Part shown: positions 17,292 through 25,909 of the stretch, one piece after another
How positions within the stretch are numbered: the first letter of the stretch is position 1
Layout of the letters: the number at the start of each line of letters is the position of its first letter
NCBI GenBank assembly: GCA_966211965.1
Contig: CBIHON010000015.1
Coordinates: 41,241-105,240, forward strand
Length of the DNA: 64,000 bases
DNA from: CBIHON01 sp966211965
Lineage (GTDB): Bacteria; Pseudomonadota; Gammaproteobacteria; Burkholderiales; Burkholderiaceae_D
Direction: 5' to 3'
Notes under the pieces: model-generated
Databases searched by the model: none
What the model was told of the DNA's origin: nothing
Seen by the model: the letters and a program-made list of their open reading frames with translations, nothing else
Translations under genes and position numbers: made by a program

Positions 17292-18080
17292 ATGAATGGA
17301 AAAAGACTGGATCTGAGGCATGCCTGGATACGCTGCTATCAACCGCGTCCATACGCACGGGTACAACTGGTCTGCTTCCCGCCCGAGGGAGCGTCTGCCA
17401 GTTTTTATCGTGCATGGTGTGCGCGCCTGCCGTCCACGGTGGAACTCCTGGCAGTTCAATATCCCGGCCGCGAGGATCGCCTGCATGAGGATTGCATCGG
17501 CGACGTGCATTTGCTGGCTGAACGCGCGGCCGATGCACTGGGGCTGGTTTCCCAGCGCACTCTGGTCTTGTTTGGCCATAGCCTCGGCGCGGCGCTGGCC
17601 TTCGAGGTCGCGCTGAGACTGGAAGAGCGCGTGGCTGCGCCAGCCGTCCAATTGTTCGTATCCGGCCGTTCGCCGTTTCGCGAGCCAGCCAAGGCTTTGC
17701 AAAGTGTTCCGGACGATGCGCTATGGGCCGATCTGTACCGGCTGGGCGGCAATGCGGAGGCGGCAATGACGGACCCTGATCTGGGCGCGATGATGTTGCC
17801 GATCCTGCGCAGCGACTACCGGATCAGCGCCAGCTATCAACCGGGTTCCAAGGCCAAGCTGCACGGTCCGATCGCCGCTTACGTCGGCGCCGAGGATACC
17901 AAGGTAACGATGGATCAGGCTCGCTGCTGGAGCAATCTTACCCATGGCAATTTCCATGCGCGCAGTTTTCCCGGCGATCATTTCTACCTGAAGGCGAATC
18001 CCGGAATGGTGATTGCCGAGTTGTTGAAGTCTTTGCGGTTGGTGGACAAGAATCCGGCCGTGTGGCCGGCAAGGCCATAG
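17292..18080 (+). CDS. Type II thioesterase (alpha/beta hydrolase)
   Basis: A stand-alone thioesterase of the GrsT family. These enzymes clear stalled or wrong acyl groups from carrier proteins of peptide or polyketide synthases. Visible motifs are VQLVCFPPEGASASFY (oxyanion region), GHSLGA (nucleophile Ser) and GDHFYL (catalytic His). The start at 17292 gives 262 residues, the family length; an in-frame ATG at 17220 lies right after the large hairpin. No synthase is adjacent; the nearest carrier protein is in the 39-46 kb cluster, so a link is possible but unproven. Confidence 0.82.
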   Translation: MNGKRLDLRHAWIRCYQPRPYARVQLVCFPPEGASASFYRAWCARLPSTVELLAVQYPGREDRLHEDCIGDVHLLAERAADALGLVSQRTLVLFGHSLGAALAFEVALRLEERVAAPAVQLFVSGRSPFREPAKALQSVPDDALWADLYRLGGNAEAAMTDPDLGAMMLPILRSDYRISASYQPGSKAKLHGPIAAYVGAEDTKVTMDQARCWSNLTHGNFHARSFPGDHFYLKANPGMVIAELLKSLRLVDKNPAVWPARP

Positions 18081-18270
18081 CATGCGTGTGTCCGCCTTCA
18101 TGACGCAGGCGTGGTTACGCGAGCGGTCGAAGGAGCAACTTTCGCGACGTACTGCGGGTCGAAATACCATCAAAAGGACTGTATATCGGCTCGCAAAATT
18201 TGCCACGTCCGCACGTATTTTGCGTAATCAAATTTGAGCAATCAAATATCGGAAATTTTTCTTAACTCCT

Positions 18271-18915
18271 ATGACTCAAGACACTTCACAATTGCGCTCG
18301 GCTTGCCAGCGCACCGGAATCGAGTATCGGGATCTGGCGGCCGACCCCATCACGCAGTTCAAGCTCTGGTATGAGCAATGGACCGGCATCAATCCCTATG
18401 ACCCCAGCGCAGTCGTACTCGCCACCGCGGACCGCGTCCACCGCCCGTCGGTACGTTGGGTGCGCCTGACCCAGGTCGATCGCGGCTTTATATTTTTTAC
18501 CGATTACCGCAGCCGCAAGGCCACTGACCTTGCCGTCAACCCGCAGGCCGCCTTGTGTTTCGGCTGGCTTGAGTTGGCGCGCCAGGTCCGCGTGGACGGC
18601 ATCGTTTCCAAGTTGAGCGCGGTTGAATCGGACACCTACTTTGCCGGGCTGCCGCGGGATATACAGCTTTTGCTGCTGGCATCCGATCAGCGCAGCGTGA
18701 TACCGGACCGCGAAATCCTGCGCCAGAGAGTACGTTTGCTGGACGGTGAATTCGCCGGCCGGGCGATCCAGCGTGCACGCGATTGGGGCGGTTACCGGTT
18801 GATACCGGAAGAGATCGAATTCTGGCAAGGGCGCGAGGACAATCTGAATGACCGCTTCCGTTACCGGCGCAACGGTGCGGATGCGCCCTGGCGTATCGAA
18901 CGCGTGTCGCCCTGA
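18271..18915 (+). CDS. PdxH-like flavoprotein lacking the PLP-contact residues
   Basis: The protein has 214 residues and aligns end to end with pyridoxine 5'-phosphate oxidase. The FMN-binding part is kept (TDYRSRKA) and the C-terminus EFWQGRED...DRFRYRR is recognisable. Compared with my recollection of E. coli PdxH, residues that hold the substrate are changed: K72 to T67, R133 to L127, S137 to I131, R197 to N191 and H199 to N193; only Y129 (Y123) remains. It may oxidise another substrate, as PhzG-type relatives do, or be a PdxH with altered binding. It appears monocistronic. Confidence 0.75.
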   Translation: MTQDTSQLRSACQRTGIEYRDLAADPITQFKLWYEQWTGINPYDPSAVVLATADRVHRPSVRWVRLTQVDRGFIFFTDYRSRKATDLAVNPQAALCFGWLELARQVRVDGIVSKLSAVESDTYFAGLPRDIQLLLLASDQRSVIPDREILRQRVRLLDGEFAGRAIQRARDWGGYRLIPEEIEFWQGREDNLNDRFRYRRNGADAPWRIERVSP

Positions 18916-19012
18916 TGCAGTCGGCCTGATCGTGGCCTTGGCCATGATTCGCGTGCATTGAGCGCGTTCCGGCAGACCTCTCTATACTGGCCTTTTCTCG
19001 AGGAGAAAGACC

Positions 19013-19834
19013 ATGCACGCAAATCAGGCCGCGCGTCTGCCCGTGCTTTTTATTCCGCATGGAGGCGGTCCCTGTTTTTTCATGGATTGGCCCGACGCGC
19101 CTCACATGTGGGACAGGATGGCCGGCTTCCTGCGTGGGCTGGGCCGTTCCATCGGCCCCCGTCCCGAGGCGATCATCGTCATCTCCGGCCATTGGGAAGC
19201 GGCCCAATTTACCGCTACCGCGAATCCGCAACCGCCGCTGATCTTCGACTACTACGGCTTCCCCGAACATACCTACCGGCTTGCCTATCCGGCGGCCGGA
19301 GCTCCCGATCTGGCGCGCCGCATTCAAGGCTTGCTGGATGAGGCCGGCATACCGGCCGGGCTCGACCCGCAGCGCGGGCTGGATCATGGCGTTTTTATCC
19401 CTTTCCTGCTGATTTACCCCGAGGCCGATATTCCGATCGTGCAGCTTTCGATGCAAACCGGACTCGATCCGGCTGCCCATCTGCGTGCCGGCCGGGCATT
19501 GAGCACCTTGCGCGACGAAGGTGTTCTGATCGTTGGCAGCGGCATGAGTTTTCACAACATGCGAGGATTTCGCCAGCCCGGTTTTCTGGCGCCGTCGCGG
19601 CGTTTCGATGCATGGCTCGAAAGCGCCGTTTCGCAAGCGGACGCCCGCACCCGCAATACCATGCTGGAGCATTGGGAGCAGGCACCCGATGCACGCGCCT
19701 GCCATCCGCATCCCGACCACCTGCTGCCCTTGATGGTGGCGGCCGGCGCCGCCGGCACGGACTCGGGGCGCAAGATCTTTGAAGACGAGGTGATGGGCGT
19801 GCTCGTCTCGGGGTTTGCGTTCGGAGGCGTTTAG
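19013..19834 (+). CDS. DODA-type extradiol ring-opening dioxygenase (YgiD/LigB family)
   Basis: A 273-residue metal-dependent cytoplasmic enzyme of the class III extradiol dioxygenase family, related to plant DOPA dioxygenase and E. coli YgiD. Putative metal ligands are H16 (FIPHGGGP), H60 (ISGHWEA) and a His in the CHPHPDHLLPL segment (231-236), with a catalytic His in GLDHGVFIP (H125). The start has a strong GAGGAGAAA site. The natural substrate of these bacterial proteins is usually unknown. It appears monocistronic. Confidence 0.88.
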   Translation: MHANQAARLPVLFIPHGGGPCFFMDWPDAPHMWDRMAGFLRGLGRSIGPRPEAIIVISGHWEAAQFTATANPQPPLIFDYYGFPEHTYRLAYPAAGAPDLARRIQGLLDEAGIPAGLDPQRGLDHGVFIPFLLIYPEADIPIVQLSMQTGLDPAAHLRAGRALSTLRDEGVLIVGSGMSFHNMRGFRQPGFLAPSRRFDAWLESAVSQADARTRNTMLEHWEQAPDARACHPHPDHLLPLMVAAGAAGTDSGRKIFEDEVMGVLVSGFAFGGV

Positions 19835-20067
19835 AACCTATTCCAGCCGGCATCGCACCCGGCTTGCAGCCCATCAGGAGCGAGGGCGGTGTCGGTCGTC
19901 GTAGCATGGCGCGCCATGCGTTCTCTTCGCGTCTTACTTTCGCTTCCGCCGGACAGCAATCGGGGAGCGCCTCTCTGCAACCGGTTCTTGGTCCGGCGTA
20001 TCCGCGACGCATGCAAAATGCGCGGATTGGATATACTTGCCGCCATATCGATAAATAGGGGATGGCA

Positions 20068-20634
20068 ATGTCGGACAAAGAATTTTCACATGAAGATTGG
20101 CGTCGGCTCCTGGCCAGTCTGGGCGAAAATCCGGACCGGCCCGGTTTGGCGGATACGCCCGCGCGGGTCGCAAAAGCATGGAAGCACTGGACTTCGGGCT
20201 ATGAGCAAGATCCCTCGGAATTGCTGAAATCGTTTGAGGACGGTGCGGAAGAATACAATGAGCTGATCGTGGTGCGCGGCATTCCGGTCTACAGCCATTG
20301 CGAACATCACCTCGCGCCCTTCTTCGGCAAAGCCACGATCGGTTATGTACCGAACGGCAAAATCGTCGGCCTGTCCAAGCTGACCCGCCTGGTCGATTGC
20401 TTCGCCAAGCGGCTCCAGGTCCAGGAGCGCCTGACCAGCCAGATCGCCAACGCCTTGATGGCCGGACTCGAACCGAAAGCGGTTGGCGTGGTGATCCGCT
20501 GCCGCCACATGTGCATGGAAAGCCGCGGCATCCGGACCCCCGGCGAAGAGACCGTGACCTCCGCGATGCTGGGTGAAATGCAGCCGAACCTGGCTTTGCG
20601 CACCGAATTTTTGGCGCTTGCGCGGGAGCCGTGA
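20068..20634 (+). CDS. folE: GTP cyclohydrolase I
   Basis: Converts GTP to 7,8-dihydroneopterin triphosphate, the first step of tetrahydrofolate and pterin synthesis. Zinc ligands C78 and H81 (YSHCEHHL) and C149 (RCRHMCMESRG) are all present, as is the conserved GLSKLTRLVDCFAKR segment. The ATG at 20068 is preferred over the one at 20062 because the AGGGG site sits only one base before the latter. The length of 188 residues is normal. A perfect 16-bp palindrome (GCATGGCGCGCCATGC, 19904-19919) lies in the leader; its role is unknown. Confidence 0.95.
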   Translation: MSDKEFSHEDWRRLLASLGENPDRPGLADTPARVAKAWKHWTSGYEQDPSELLKSFEDGAEEYNELIVVRGIPVYSHCEHHLAPFFGKATIGYVPNGKIVGLSKLTRLVDCFAKRLQVQERLTSQIANALMAGLEPKAVGVVIRCRHMCMESRGIRTPGEETVTSAMLGEMQPNLALRTEFLALAREP

Positions 20635-20640
20635 CAGGCT

Positions 20641-20668
20641 CTTGAAATATTTCCGCGGCATCCTATAT
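20641..20668 (+). promoter_or_regulatory. Sigma-32-type heat-shock promoter of the small heat-shock gene
   Basis: CTTGAAA (perfect -35) is followed after 14 bases by CCTATAT, which matches 6 of 7 positions of the CCCATNT -10. It lies 92 bases upstream of the hsp20 start, just after the folE stop. Confidence 0.65.
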
Positions 20669-20760
20669 TGGCCTCGTGCGGGGCCAAACGGGCGCGTCAA
20701 CATGGGCCCTCCCGCCAGATAACGTCGTGCTTAACAACTCATCGTATTTGGAGGAATACC

Positions 20761-21216
20761 ATGGCAAACATGACCCATTTTGACTCTCTCGATCTGGTAG
20801 AGAACATCCTGAAAAACGTATTTCGTCCGATGGCTTTAGAGACCGTGCGCAGCATGCAGCCGAGTGCGGAAGAAGGACGGCAGGAGGCGAGACTGGTCCG
20901 AATGGATGTCGTCGAAAACGATCAGGCGTATCGGATTTCGGCAGAACTTCCCGGTGTCCGGAAAGAAGACATCAGTGTTGCCATCGATGGCAACCGGGTT
21001 CAGCTCTCGGCCGAATGCAAGCGTGAAAAAGCGGCTGAAGATGCGAGCGAACGCAGCTTGTGCGGCGAGCGCTTTTACGGCAAGCTGCGCCGCAGTATCC
21101 AGCTGCCGGAAGAAATCGACGATGGCGCAGCACAGGCCAAATATGCCGACGGCGTGCTCGAACTGAGCCTGCCCAAGAAAAAAACCAAGGGAAGCAAAAG
21201 GCTGGAAATCCAGTAA
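20761..21216 (+). CDS. Hsp20/alpha-crystallin small heat-shock protein
   Basis: A 151-residue cytoplasmic holdase chaperone. The alpha-crystallin domain covers about 45-140 (YRISAELPGVRKEDISVAID, and ADGVLELSLPKK, the conserved G-V-L-x-L-x-L region), with a short basic C-terminal extension KRLEI in place of the I-x-I motif. The start has a strong GGAGGAATACC site. A good sigma-32-type promoter precedes it, and an HtrA protease gene follows, so this is a small protein-quality-control neighbourhood. Confidence 0.93.
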   Translation: MANMTHFDSLDLVENILKNVFRPMALETVRSMQPSAEEGRQEARLVRMDVVENDQAYRISAELPGVRKEDISVAIDGNRVQLSAECKREKAAEDASERSLCGERFYGKLRRSIQLPEEIDDGAAQAKYADGVLELSLPKKKTKGSKRLEIQ

Positions 21217-21281
21217 GCGGCATGGCTGCGAAACTCCAGTCCGGTAACAACTCACAGGCCGATATTTAGCGCTTATCCGAC

Positions 21282-21301
21282 GCCGGCGCGGCAGCGCCGG
21301 C
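21282..21301 (+). terminator. GC-rich hairpin after hsp20
   Basis: GCCGGCGC and GCGCCGGC form a perfect 8-bp stem with a 4-base loop, 65 bases after the hsp20 stop. There is no T run, so termination is uncertain. Confidence 0.4.
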
Positions 21302-21409
21302 CACGCACAAAAGCAGTATTGCAAGGTGGTTTCGAAACCGCTCCAGCCGCGCTTTTGCACGCCTGAAAATCGGCCATTCCATGACGCTCATTTTCTCTTC
21401 AAGGAATGC

Positions 21410-22888
21410 ATGATGACTCAGAAAAAATTGAATCGCAGTCTTGTTGCTGCGGCGATCGGCGCGGCGCTGGTAGGCGGTTATGCGCATTTCGGCCCGCATA
21501 CCGCGGCCAACGCCCAGACTGCAAGCGCGCCTGCTGCTGCACTCCTGGCGCCGCAAGTCGCAAGCGCGGCACCAACCGACTTCTCAGGCATCGTCGAACG
21601 CTTCGGCCCGGCGGTGGTGAATATCAGTGTTACCGGTAAGGCGCAGCGGACGCCAGCCTCGCTGGCGGTCCCGGAGTTTGGCCCGGGCGATCCCTTCGGG
21701 GAATTCTTCCGCCGCTTCGGTCCGCAATTTCAATTTCCCGGCGGGGCGCCGGAAGCCCGGGTGATACGCGGACAGGGTTCCGGTTTCATCATCAGCGCCG
21801 ACGGCACGATTCTGACCAATGCCCATGTGGTTGACGGCGCGCAGGAAGTCACCGTCAAGTTGACCGACCGGCGCGAGTTCAAAGCCAAGGTCGTAGGCAG
21901 CGACAAGCAAACCGATATCGCGGTGCTGAAGATCGGCGCCAAGGATTTGCCGACCGTTAAAATCGGCAATCCGGCAGCGGTCAAGGTGGGCGAACCGGTG
22001 CTGGCGATCGGTTCGCCCTTCGGTTTCGAGAACACGGCCACCTCGGGCATCGTCAGCGCCAAATCACGCTCGCTGTCGAACGATACCTATGTCCCCTTCA
22101 TTCAGACCGATGTGGCGGTCAATCCGGGGAATTCGGGTGGACCGCTGTTCAACCTGAAAGGCGAAGTGATCGGCATCAATTCGCAAATCTACACGAAAAG
22201 CGGCGGCTTCCAGGGCCTGTCGTTTGCAATCCCGATCGATGTCGCGACCCGGGTAGAGGACCAATTGGTGCATTCGGGAAAAGTGACGCGCGGCCGCATC
22301 GGCGTCAGCATCCAGGAACTGAACCAGGCGCTGGCCGATTCCTTCGGCCTGAAAAAATTGCAAGGGGCATTGGTCAGCTCGGTCGAGCATGACGGTCCAG
22401 CCGAGCGTGCGGGTTTGAAAGCCGGTGACGTGATCGTGCGTCTGAACGACGCCGAGATCAATCAATCGAACGACTTGCCGGCCATGGTATCGGCACTGAA
22501 ACCCGGCACCACGGCCAAACTGGACATCATCCGGGACGGCGCCAATAAAACGCTCGACGTCAAAATCGGCGAAATGAAGGACAAAACGGTGGCGCAAAAC
22601 GACGAAGCCGCCACCGAGGAACATGCGCGCCTCGGCGTGTCGGTGCGTCCGTTGGCGAAAGAAGAGCAGAACCGCATGGGCGTCAGCGGCGGGTTGCTGG
22701 TTGAAAACGTTCAAGGCGCAGCAGCGCAGGCCGGCATCCAGCAGGGCGACGTGATCGTCTCGGCCAACGGCACGCCGGTGACGAATGTCGATCAACTGCA
22801 AAAGCTGGTGCGCAAGGCGGGCAAGACGGTGGCCCTGCTGGTGCAGCGTGATGGCGGACGTATTTTCGTGCCGGTGCCTATCGGTTAA
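21410..22888 (+). CDS. HtrA/DegP-type periplasmic serine protease
   Basis: A 492-residue envelope protease-chaperone. An N-terminal signal/anchor (about 8-36) is followed by a trypsin-like domain with triad H139 (LTNAHVVDG), D169 (QTDIAVLKI) and S242 (NPGNSGGPL), and by two PDZ domains (about 295-390 and 400-490). ATG 21410 or 21413 follows an AAGGA site; the frame upstream to 21326 has no support. The architecture and length match DegP/DegQ/MucD. It is convergent with the CoA-transferase gene, with a 4-base overlap of the 3' ends. Confidence 0.93.
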   Translation: MMTQKKLNRSLVAAAIGAALVGGYAHFGPHTAANAQTASAPAAALLAPQVASAAPTDFSGIVERFGPAVVNISVTGKAQRTPASLAVPEFGPGDPFGEFFRRFGPQFQFPGGAPEARVIRGQGSGFIISADGTILTNAHVVDGAQEVTVKLTDRREFKAKVVGSDKQTDIAVLKIGAKDLPTVKIGNPAAVKVGEPVLAIGSPFGFENTATSGIVSAKSRSLSNDTYVPFIQTDVAVNPGNSGGPLFNLKGEVIGINSQIYTKSGGFQGLSFAIPIDVATRVEDQLVHSGKVTRGRIGVSIQELNQALADSFGLKKLQGALVSSVEHDGPAERAGLKAGDVIVRLNDAEINQSNDLPAMVSALKPGTTAKLDIIRDGANKTLDVKIGEMKDKTVAQNDEAATEEHARLGVSVRPLAKEEQNRMGVSGGLLVENVQGAAAQAGIQQGDVIVSANGTPVTNVDQLQKLVRKAGKTVALLVQRDGGRIFVPVPIG

Positions 22889-24291
22889 TCGAGCCAAACC
22901 GGTTCGTGAGTACCGGGCGGCACCGGCGGCAAGTCCAGGCGCGCAGGCGTTTGCGACATCTGTTCCACCGGTGCGATTGCCTGCACATGACCGAAGGGCG
23001 AGGCCACGCTATGCAGCCAGGGCCTGATTTCTTCAGGCCCCAAGTCTTGCGCGGGCGTTGCACTCGATGCACGCCCGAGCGAATCGAGCCAACGTCCGGT
23101 TTGTGCCAGCGATACCCGCACCAGCCAGCTTCCGCCTTCATGCGCGCGGCGCTGCAAGGCGATCATCGCGCCGAATGCAGCCAGGTAGCCGGTTGCATGA
23201 TCGAGTGCCTGGCAAGGCAGCTTGCCGGGGCCGTTCGATCCTGCCGCACGCCCTTCTTCCCAGGCGATGCCGGTAGCCGACTGCACCAGGCTGTCGAAGC
23301 CTCGCCGTTCTGCCCATGGACCCGCGTGGCCATAGGCCGACAGCGTCACATACACCAAGCCCGGGCGCAATGCGCTCAACGTCTCAGGCGAAAAGCCGCG
23401 AGTCGCCAGTGCCCCCGGACGATAAGCCTGCAAAAACACATCGGCGCCGCGCACTAATTCGCGCAAGACATCGCATTCCTCACTCTTGCGCAAATCGAGT
23501 TGCGCCGAGCGCTTGCCGCGTCCGGTATCGATCACCAGCGGCAGGATATTCGGCAGGTGGGCAGCGCCGACCGCGAGCACATCGGCGCCATGCTGGGCCA
23601 GCGTGCGCGCTGCCACAGGCGCCGCGATTACGCGCGATAGGTCGAGCACCCGCACGCTGCCCAGCGGACGTTGGGCCGAAGCCGAGCGGCCGACCGGTTC
23701 GGGCGGCGCATCGCCGATGCGCTCGATCTCGAACAGCGGCAGGGCAGCCAGGGCTGCAGCTTGCGGATGCGCACGCCATTCTTGCGGCGTGCGGACCAGG
23801 GCGGCACACAAGCCTTCTTCAGCCAGCCGCGCGTCAAGTGCATCGGCCTGCCAGCGCGCAATCGCCGCCGCCACTGCCGTGCGCTCGCCGGCACATTGCA
23901 GCACGCGGAGCACGCCGTCGCGGTGATGCGGGAAATTCGTATGCAGCTGTATCCAGCGTCCGTCACCGGCCTGGTAATAGCCGGCAATCGGGCTCCAGGG
24001 ATCGGCCGCCGGCTTACCGTCGATTCGCAGGTAGCGCTCGCTGCGGAACATTGCCAGTGCGCGCCGCATCGAAACCTCCACGTGCTGGCGGCGCCCGCTG
24101 TGCAGGCGCCAGATTTCCGCAGCGGCCAATGCTTGCGCTGCAACCGTCGCAGCCGCGATCGGACCGACCTGGAATACCGATGGCAATGACAACCCGGTTT
24201 CACTGAAGCGCAACATGTCGAGTGCAGCGGCTTCGGCGTCGGCTTGGGTCCAGAGAGACTGAAGTGCGTCAAGTGCGATTGCGGAAGACAT
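22885..24291 (-). CDS. CaiB/BaiF-type (family III) CoA-transferase with swapped halves
   Basis: The protein has 468 residues. Sequence normally found in the second half of family III CoA-transferases comes first (about 45-190: SGRRQHVEVSM, AGYYQAGDGRWIQLH, AHPQAAAL), and the normal N-terminal half follows (about 213-400: VLDLSRVIAAPVAARTLAQ, YGHAGPWAERRGFDSL). The putative catalytic Asp is D364 in ALDHATGYLAA. The order suggests a circular permutation. The substrate is unknown. It is divergent from a citrate synthase-like gene, with a palindromic operator candidate between them; the two probably act in one acyl-CoA pathway. Confidence 0.85.
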   Translation of the reverse strand: MSSAIALDALQSLWTQADAEAAALDMLRFSETGLSLPSVFQVGPIAAATVAAQALAAAEIWRLHSGRRQHVEVSMRRALAMFRSERYLRIDGKPAADPWSPIAGYYQAGDGRWIQLHTNFPHHRDGVLRVLQCAGERTAVAAAIARWQADALDARLAEEGLCAALVRTPQEWRAHPQAAALAALPLFEIERIGDAPPEPVGRSASAQRPLGSVRVLDLSRVIAAPVAARTLAQHGADVLAVGAAHLPNILPLVIDTGRGKRSAQLDLRKSEECDVLRELVRGADVFLQAYRPGALATRGFSPETLSALRPGLVYVTLSAYGHAGPWAERRGFDSLVQSATGIAWEEGRAAGSNGPGKLPCQALDHATGYLAAFGAMIALQRRAHEGGSWLVRVSLAQTGRWLDSLGRASSATPAQDLGPEEIRPWLHSVASPFGHVQAIAPVEQMSQTPARLDLPPVPPGTHEPVWLD

Positions 24292-24349
24292 GGTATGACC
24301 CTCGAGAGGTGATTGAAGAAAGTCTAGGCGTCGCTACAATCGACGGTCA

Positions 24350-24372
24350 ATATTGATCCGGCCGATCAATAT
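24350..24372. promoter_or_regulatory. Palindromic operator candidate in the divergent region
   Basis: ATATTGATC and GATCAATAT are perfect 9-bp arms around CGGCC. The site lies 17 bases before the start of the DNA-binding citrate synthase-like protein and 58 bases from the CoA-transferase start, which suits autoregulation of both. Confidence 0.55.
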
Positions 24373-24389
24373 AAATTCTCTTTTTCATT

Positions 24390-25619
24390 ATGGAAAAAAA
24401 CCTTTCCGCCGCACAAGCCGCCCGGATTCTCGGCGTCAGTCTGCCGACGCTGTATGCCTATGTAAGCCGCGGCATGCTCCATTCGATCGAGGCGGAAGGC
24501 GCGCGCAGCAAACGCTATGCACATGACGAGGTGCTGCGATTGGCGGCGCGCAAGAATGACGGCCGGCGTGCAGGCCGCACGGCCGAAGCGGCCATTGATT
24601 GGGGAATGCCGGTGCTGGAATCGCGCATCACGCTGATCGCCGATGGCGTTATCCGCTATCGTGGGCGGGACGCGACGAGGCTGGCTGCTTTTGCCACGCT
24701 GGAACAAACCGCGCAGATTTTATGGGGACATCCGCACGCCGATTTCTTCGGCGCCGCGCGGGCCGGCATGATGCCGCGGTGGCCTCTCGAACTGCGACGG
24801 CAGCTCGCATCGCAGCCTCCGCTGGAACGCGCGATGGTGTTGCTGCCCCTCTTGGGAACGCATTTCCAGTCCCGATCAGCGCCAGCGGAACATGCATTCT
24901 TCGAGGAAGGCGCACTGTTGATGCACTTGCTGGCTGCGGCGCTTTTGGACGACGGACCTGAATCCGGCTCTTTGCACAGCAGAATGGCGAGCGCATGGCG
25001 TATCGAGGGCGAGGCGGAACAATTGCTGCGCGCGGCCCTGGTTCTTTGCGCGGATCATGAATTGAATGCGTCAACCTTCACGGTGCGCTGCGTCGCTTCC
25101 ACCGGCGCGCATTTATCCGCAGCGCTGACGGCCGGCTTGGCCGCCTTGAGCGGACCGCGCCACGGCGGTGAAAGCCTGCGCGTCAGGGCGCTGATGGACG
25201 GGGCGCCCCAAGACGGCGATTGGCAGCGGTTTCTTCTGCCGCGGCTGGGCCAAAAGCAGGGCGCGCCACGCTTTGGCAAACTACTGCCCGGTTTCGGTCA
25301 TCCGCTTTATCCGGACGGCGATCCGCGTGCCCGTATGTTGCTCGCGCTGCTGGCCGGGCTTGCCGAATCCTTGCCGGCCATCCCGCCTGTCCTGGCACTG
25401 GCACAAGCCGGACAGGAAGTCAGCGGCGAAGCGCCGAATCTCGATTTCGGCCTGGCGGCAATCGAACTGGCTCTCGGTTTGCCACGCGCCGCAGCGCAAT
25501 CGCTGTTCGCGCTTGGCCGCTGCGCCGGCTGGATTGCCCATGCAGCGGAGCAGTTGGCCGATGGCGGCTTGATACGGCCGCGGGCGCGTTATGTCGGCAG
25601 TTTTGATTTCGACGAATAG
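24390..25619 (+). CDS. Citrate synthase-like protein with N-terminal MerR-type helix-turn-helix
   Basis: The protein has 409 residues. Residues 5-52 are an excisionase/MerR-like helix-turn-helix (AAQAARILGVSLPTLYAYVS, then YAHDEVLRL). The remainder is a citrate synthase domain that keeps all three catalytic residues: H223 (DHELNAST), H304 (GFGHPLYPDG) and D352 (LDFGLAA), plus the PRHGG turn. An acyl-CoA condensing enzyme fused to a DNA-binding domain could sense its own substrate and control the divergent CoA-transferase. Whether it is an active synthase, a regulator or both cannot be told from sequence. Confidence 0.87.
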   Translation: MEKNLSAAQAARILGVSLPTLYAYVSRGMLHSIEAEGARSKRYAHDEVLRLAARKNDGRRAGRTAEAAIDWGMPVLESRITLIADGVIRYRGRDATRLAAFATLEQTAQILWGHPHADFFGAARAGMMPRWPLELRRQLASQPPLERAMVLLPLLGTHFQSRSAPAEHAFFEEGALLMHLLAAALLDDGPESGSLHSRMASAWRIEGEAEQLLRAALVLCADHELNASTFTVRCVASTGAHLSAALTAGLAALSGPRHGGESLRVRALMDGAPQDGDWQRFLLPRLGQKQGAPRFGKLLPGFGHPLYPDGDPRARMLLALLAGLAESLPAIPPVLALAQAGQEVSGEAPNLDFGLAAIELALGLPRAAAQSLFALGRCAGWIAHAAEQLADGGLIRPRARYVGSFDFDE

Positions 25620-25676
25620 GATCTTAATGTTCCGTCACGCTTCGATTTTCGGGAATGACGTAAAAAAACGCTGAAT

Positions 25677-25752
25677 CGTAGGATGGGTGGAGGGCAACGC
25701 AACCCATCATGGCCGTGGGAGAGGGGTTGCGCTGCGCTCCACCCATCCTACG
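25677..25752. repeat. Palindromic intergenic repeat
   Basis: Arms of 29 bases beginning CGTAGGATGGGTGGAG are complementary apart from two mismatches and enclose a short loop. It is the first of three palindromes filling the gap between the citrate synthase-like gene and the adenosine deaminase gene. Similar GTAGGATGGGT palindromes are, as I recall, common in proteobacterial genomes. Confidence 0.7.
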
Positions 25753-25783
25753 GTGATCAACCCCAGAATTGAAGCTGGGCGGG

Positions 25784-25909
25784 CTAGAGCAGTTTCATCC
25801 TGACCGTACACGGCCAATCTTGCGCCTGCGATGCTCACCGTACCATTCGTACGGTTGCGCTTCTCGGCTCAACCTTGGCTCCTGTACAGTCAGGCTGAAA
25901 CTGCTCTAG
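25784..25909. repeat. Long palindrome with CTAGAG ends
   Basis: CTAGAGCAGTTTCA at the left pairs exactly with TGAAACTGCTCTAG at the right, and the pairing continues with one mismatch into CCTGAC/GTCAGG. The core contains CGCTTCTCGGCTCAACCTTG, shared with 16903-17012 and 31696-31818. It is 126 bases long with no coding capacity. Confidence 0.75.
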
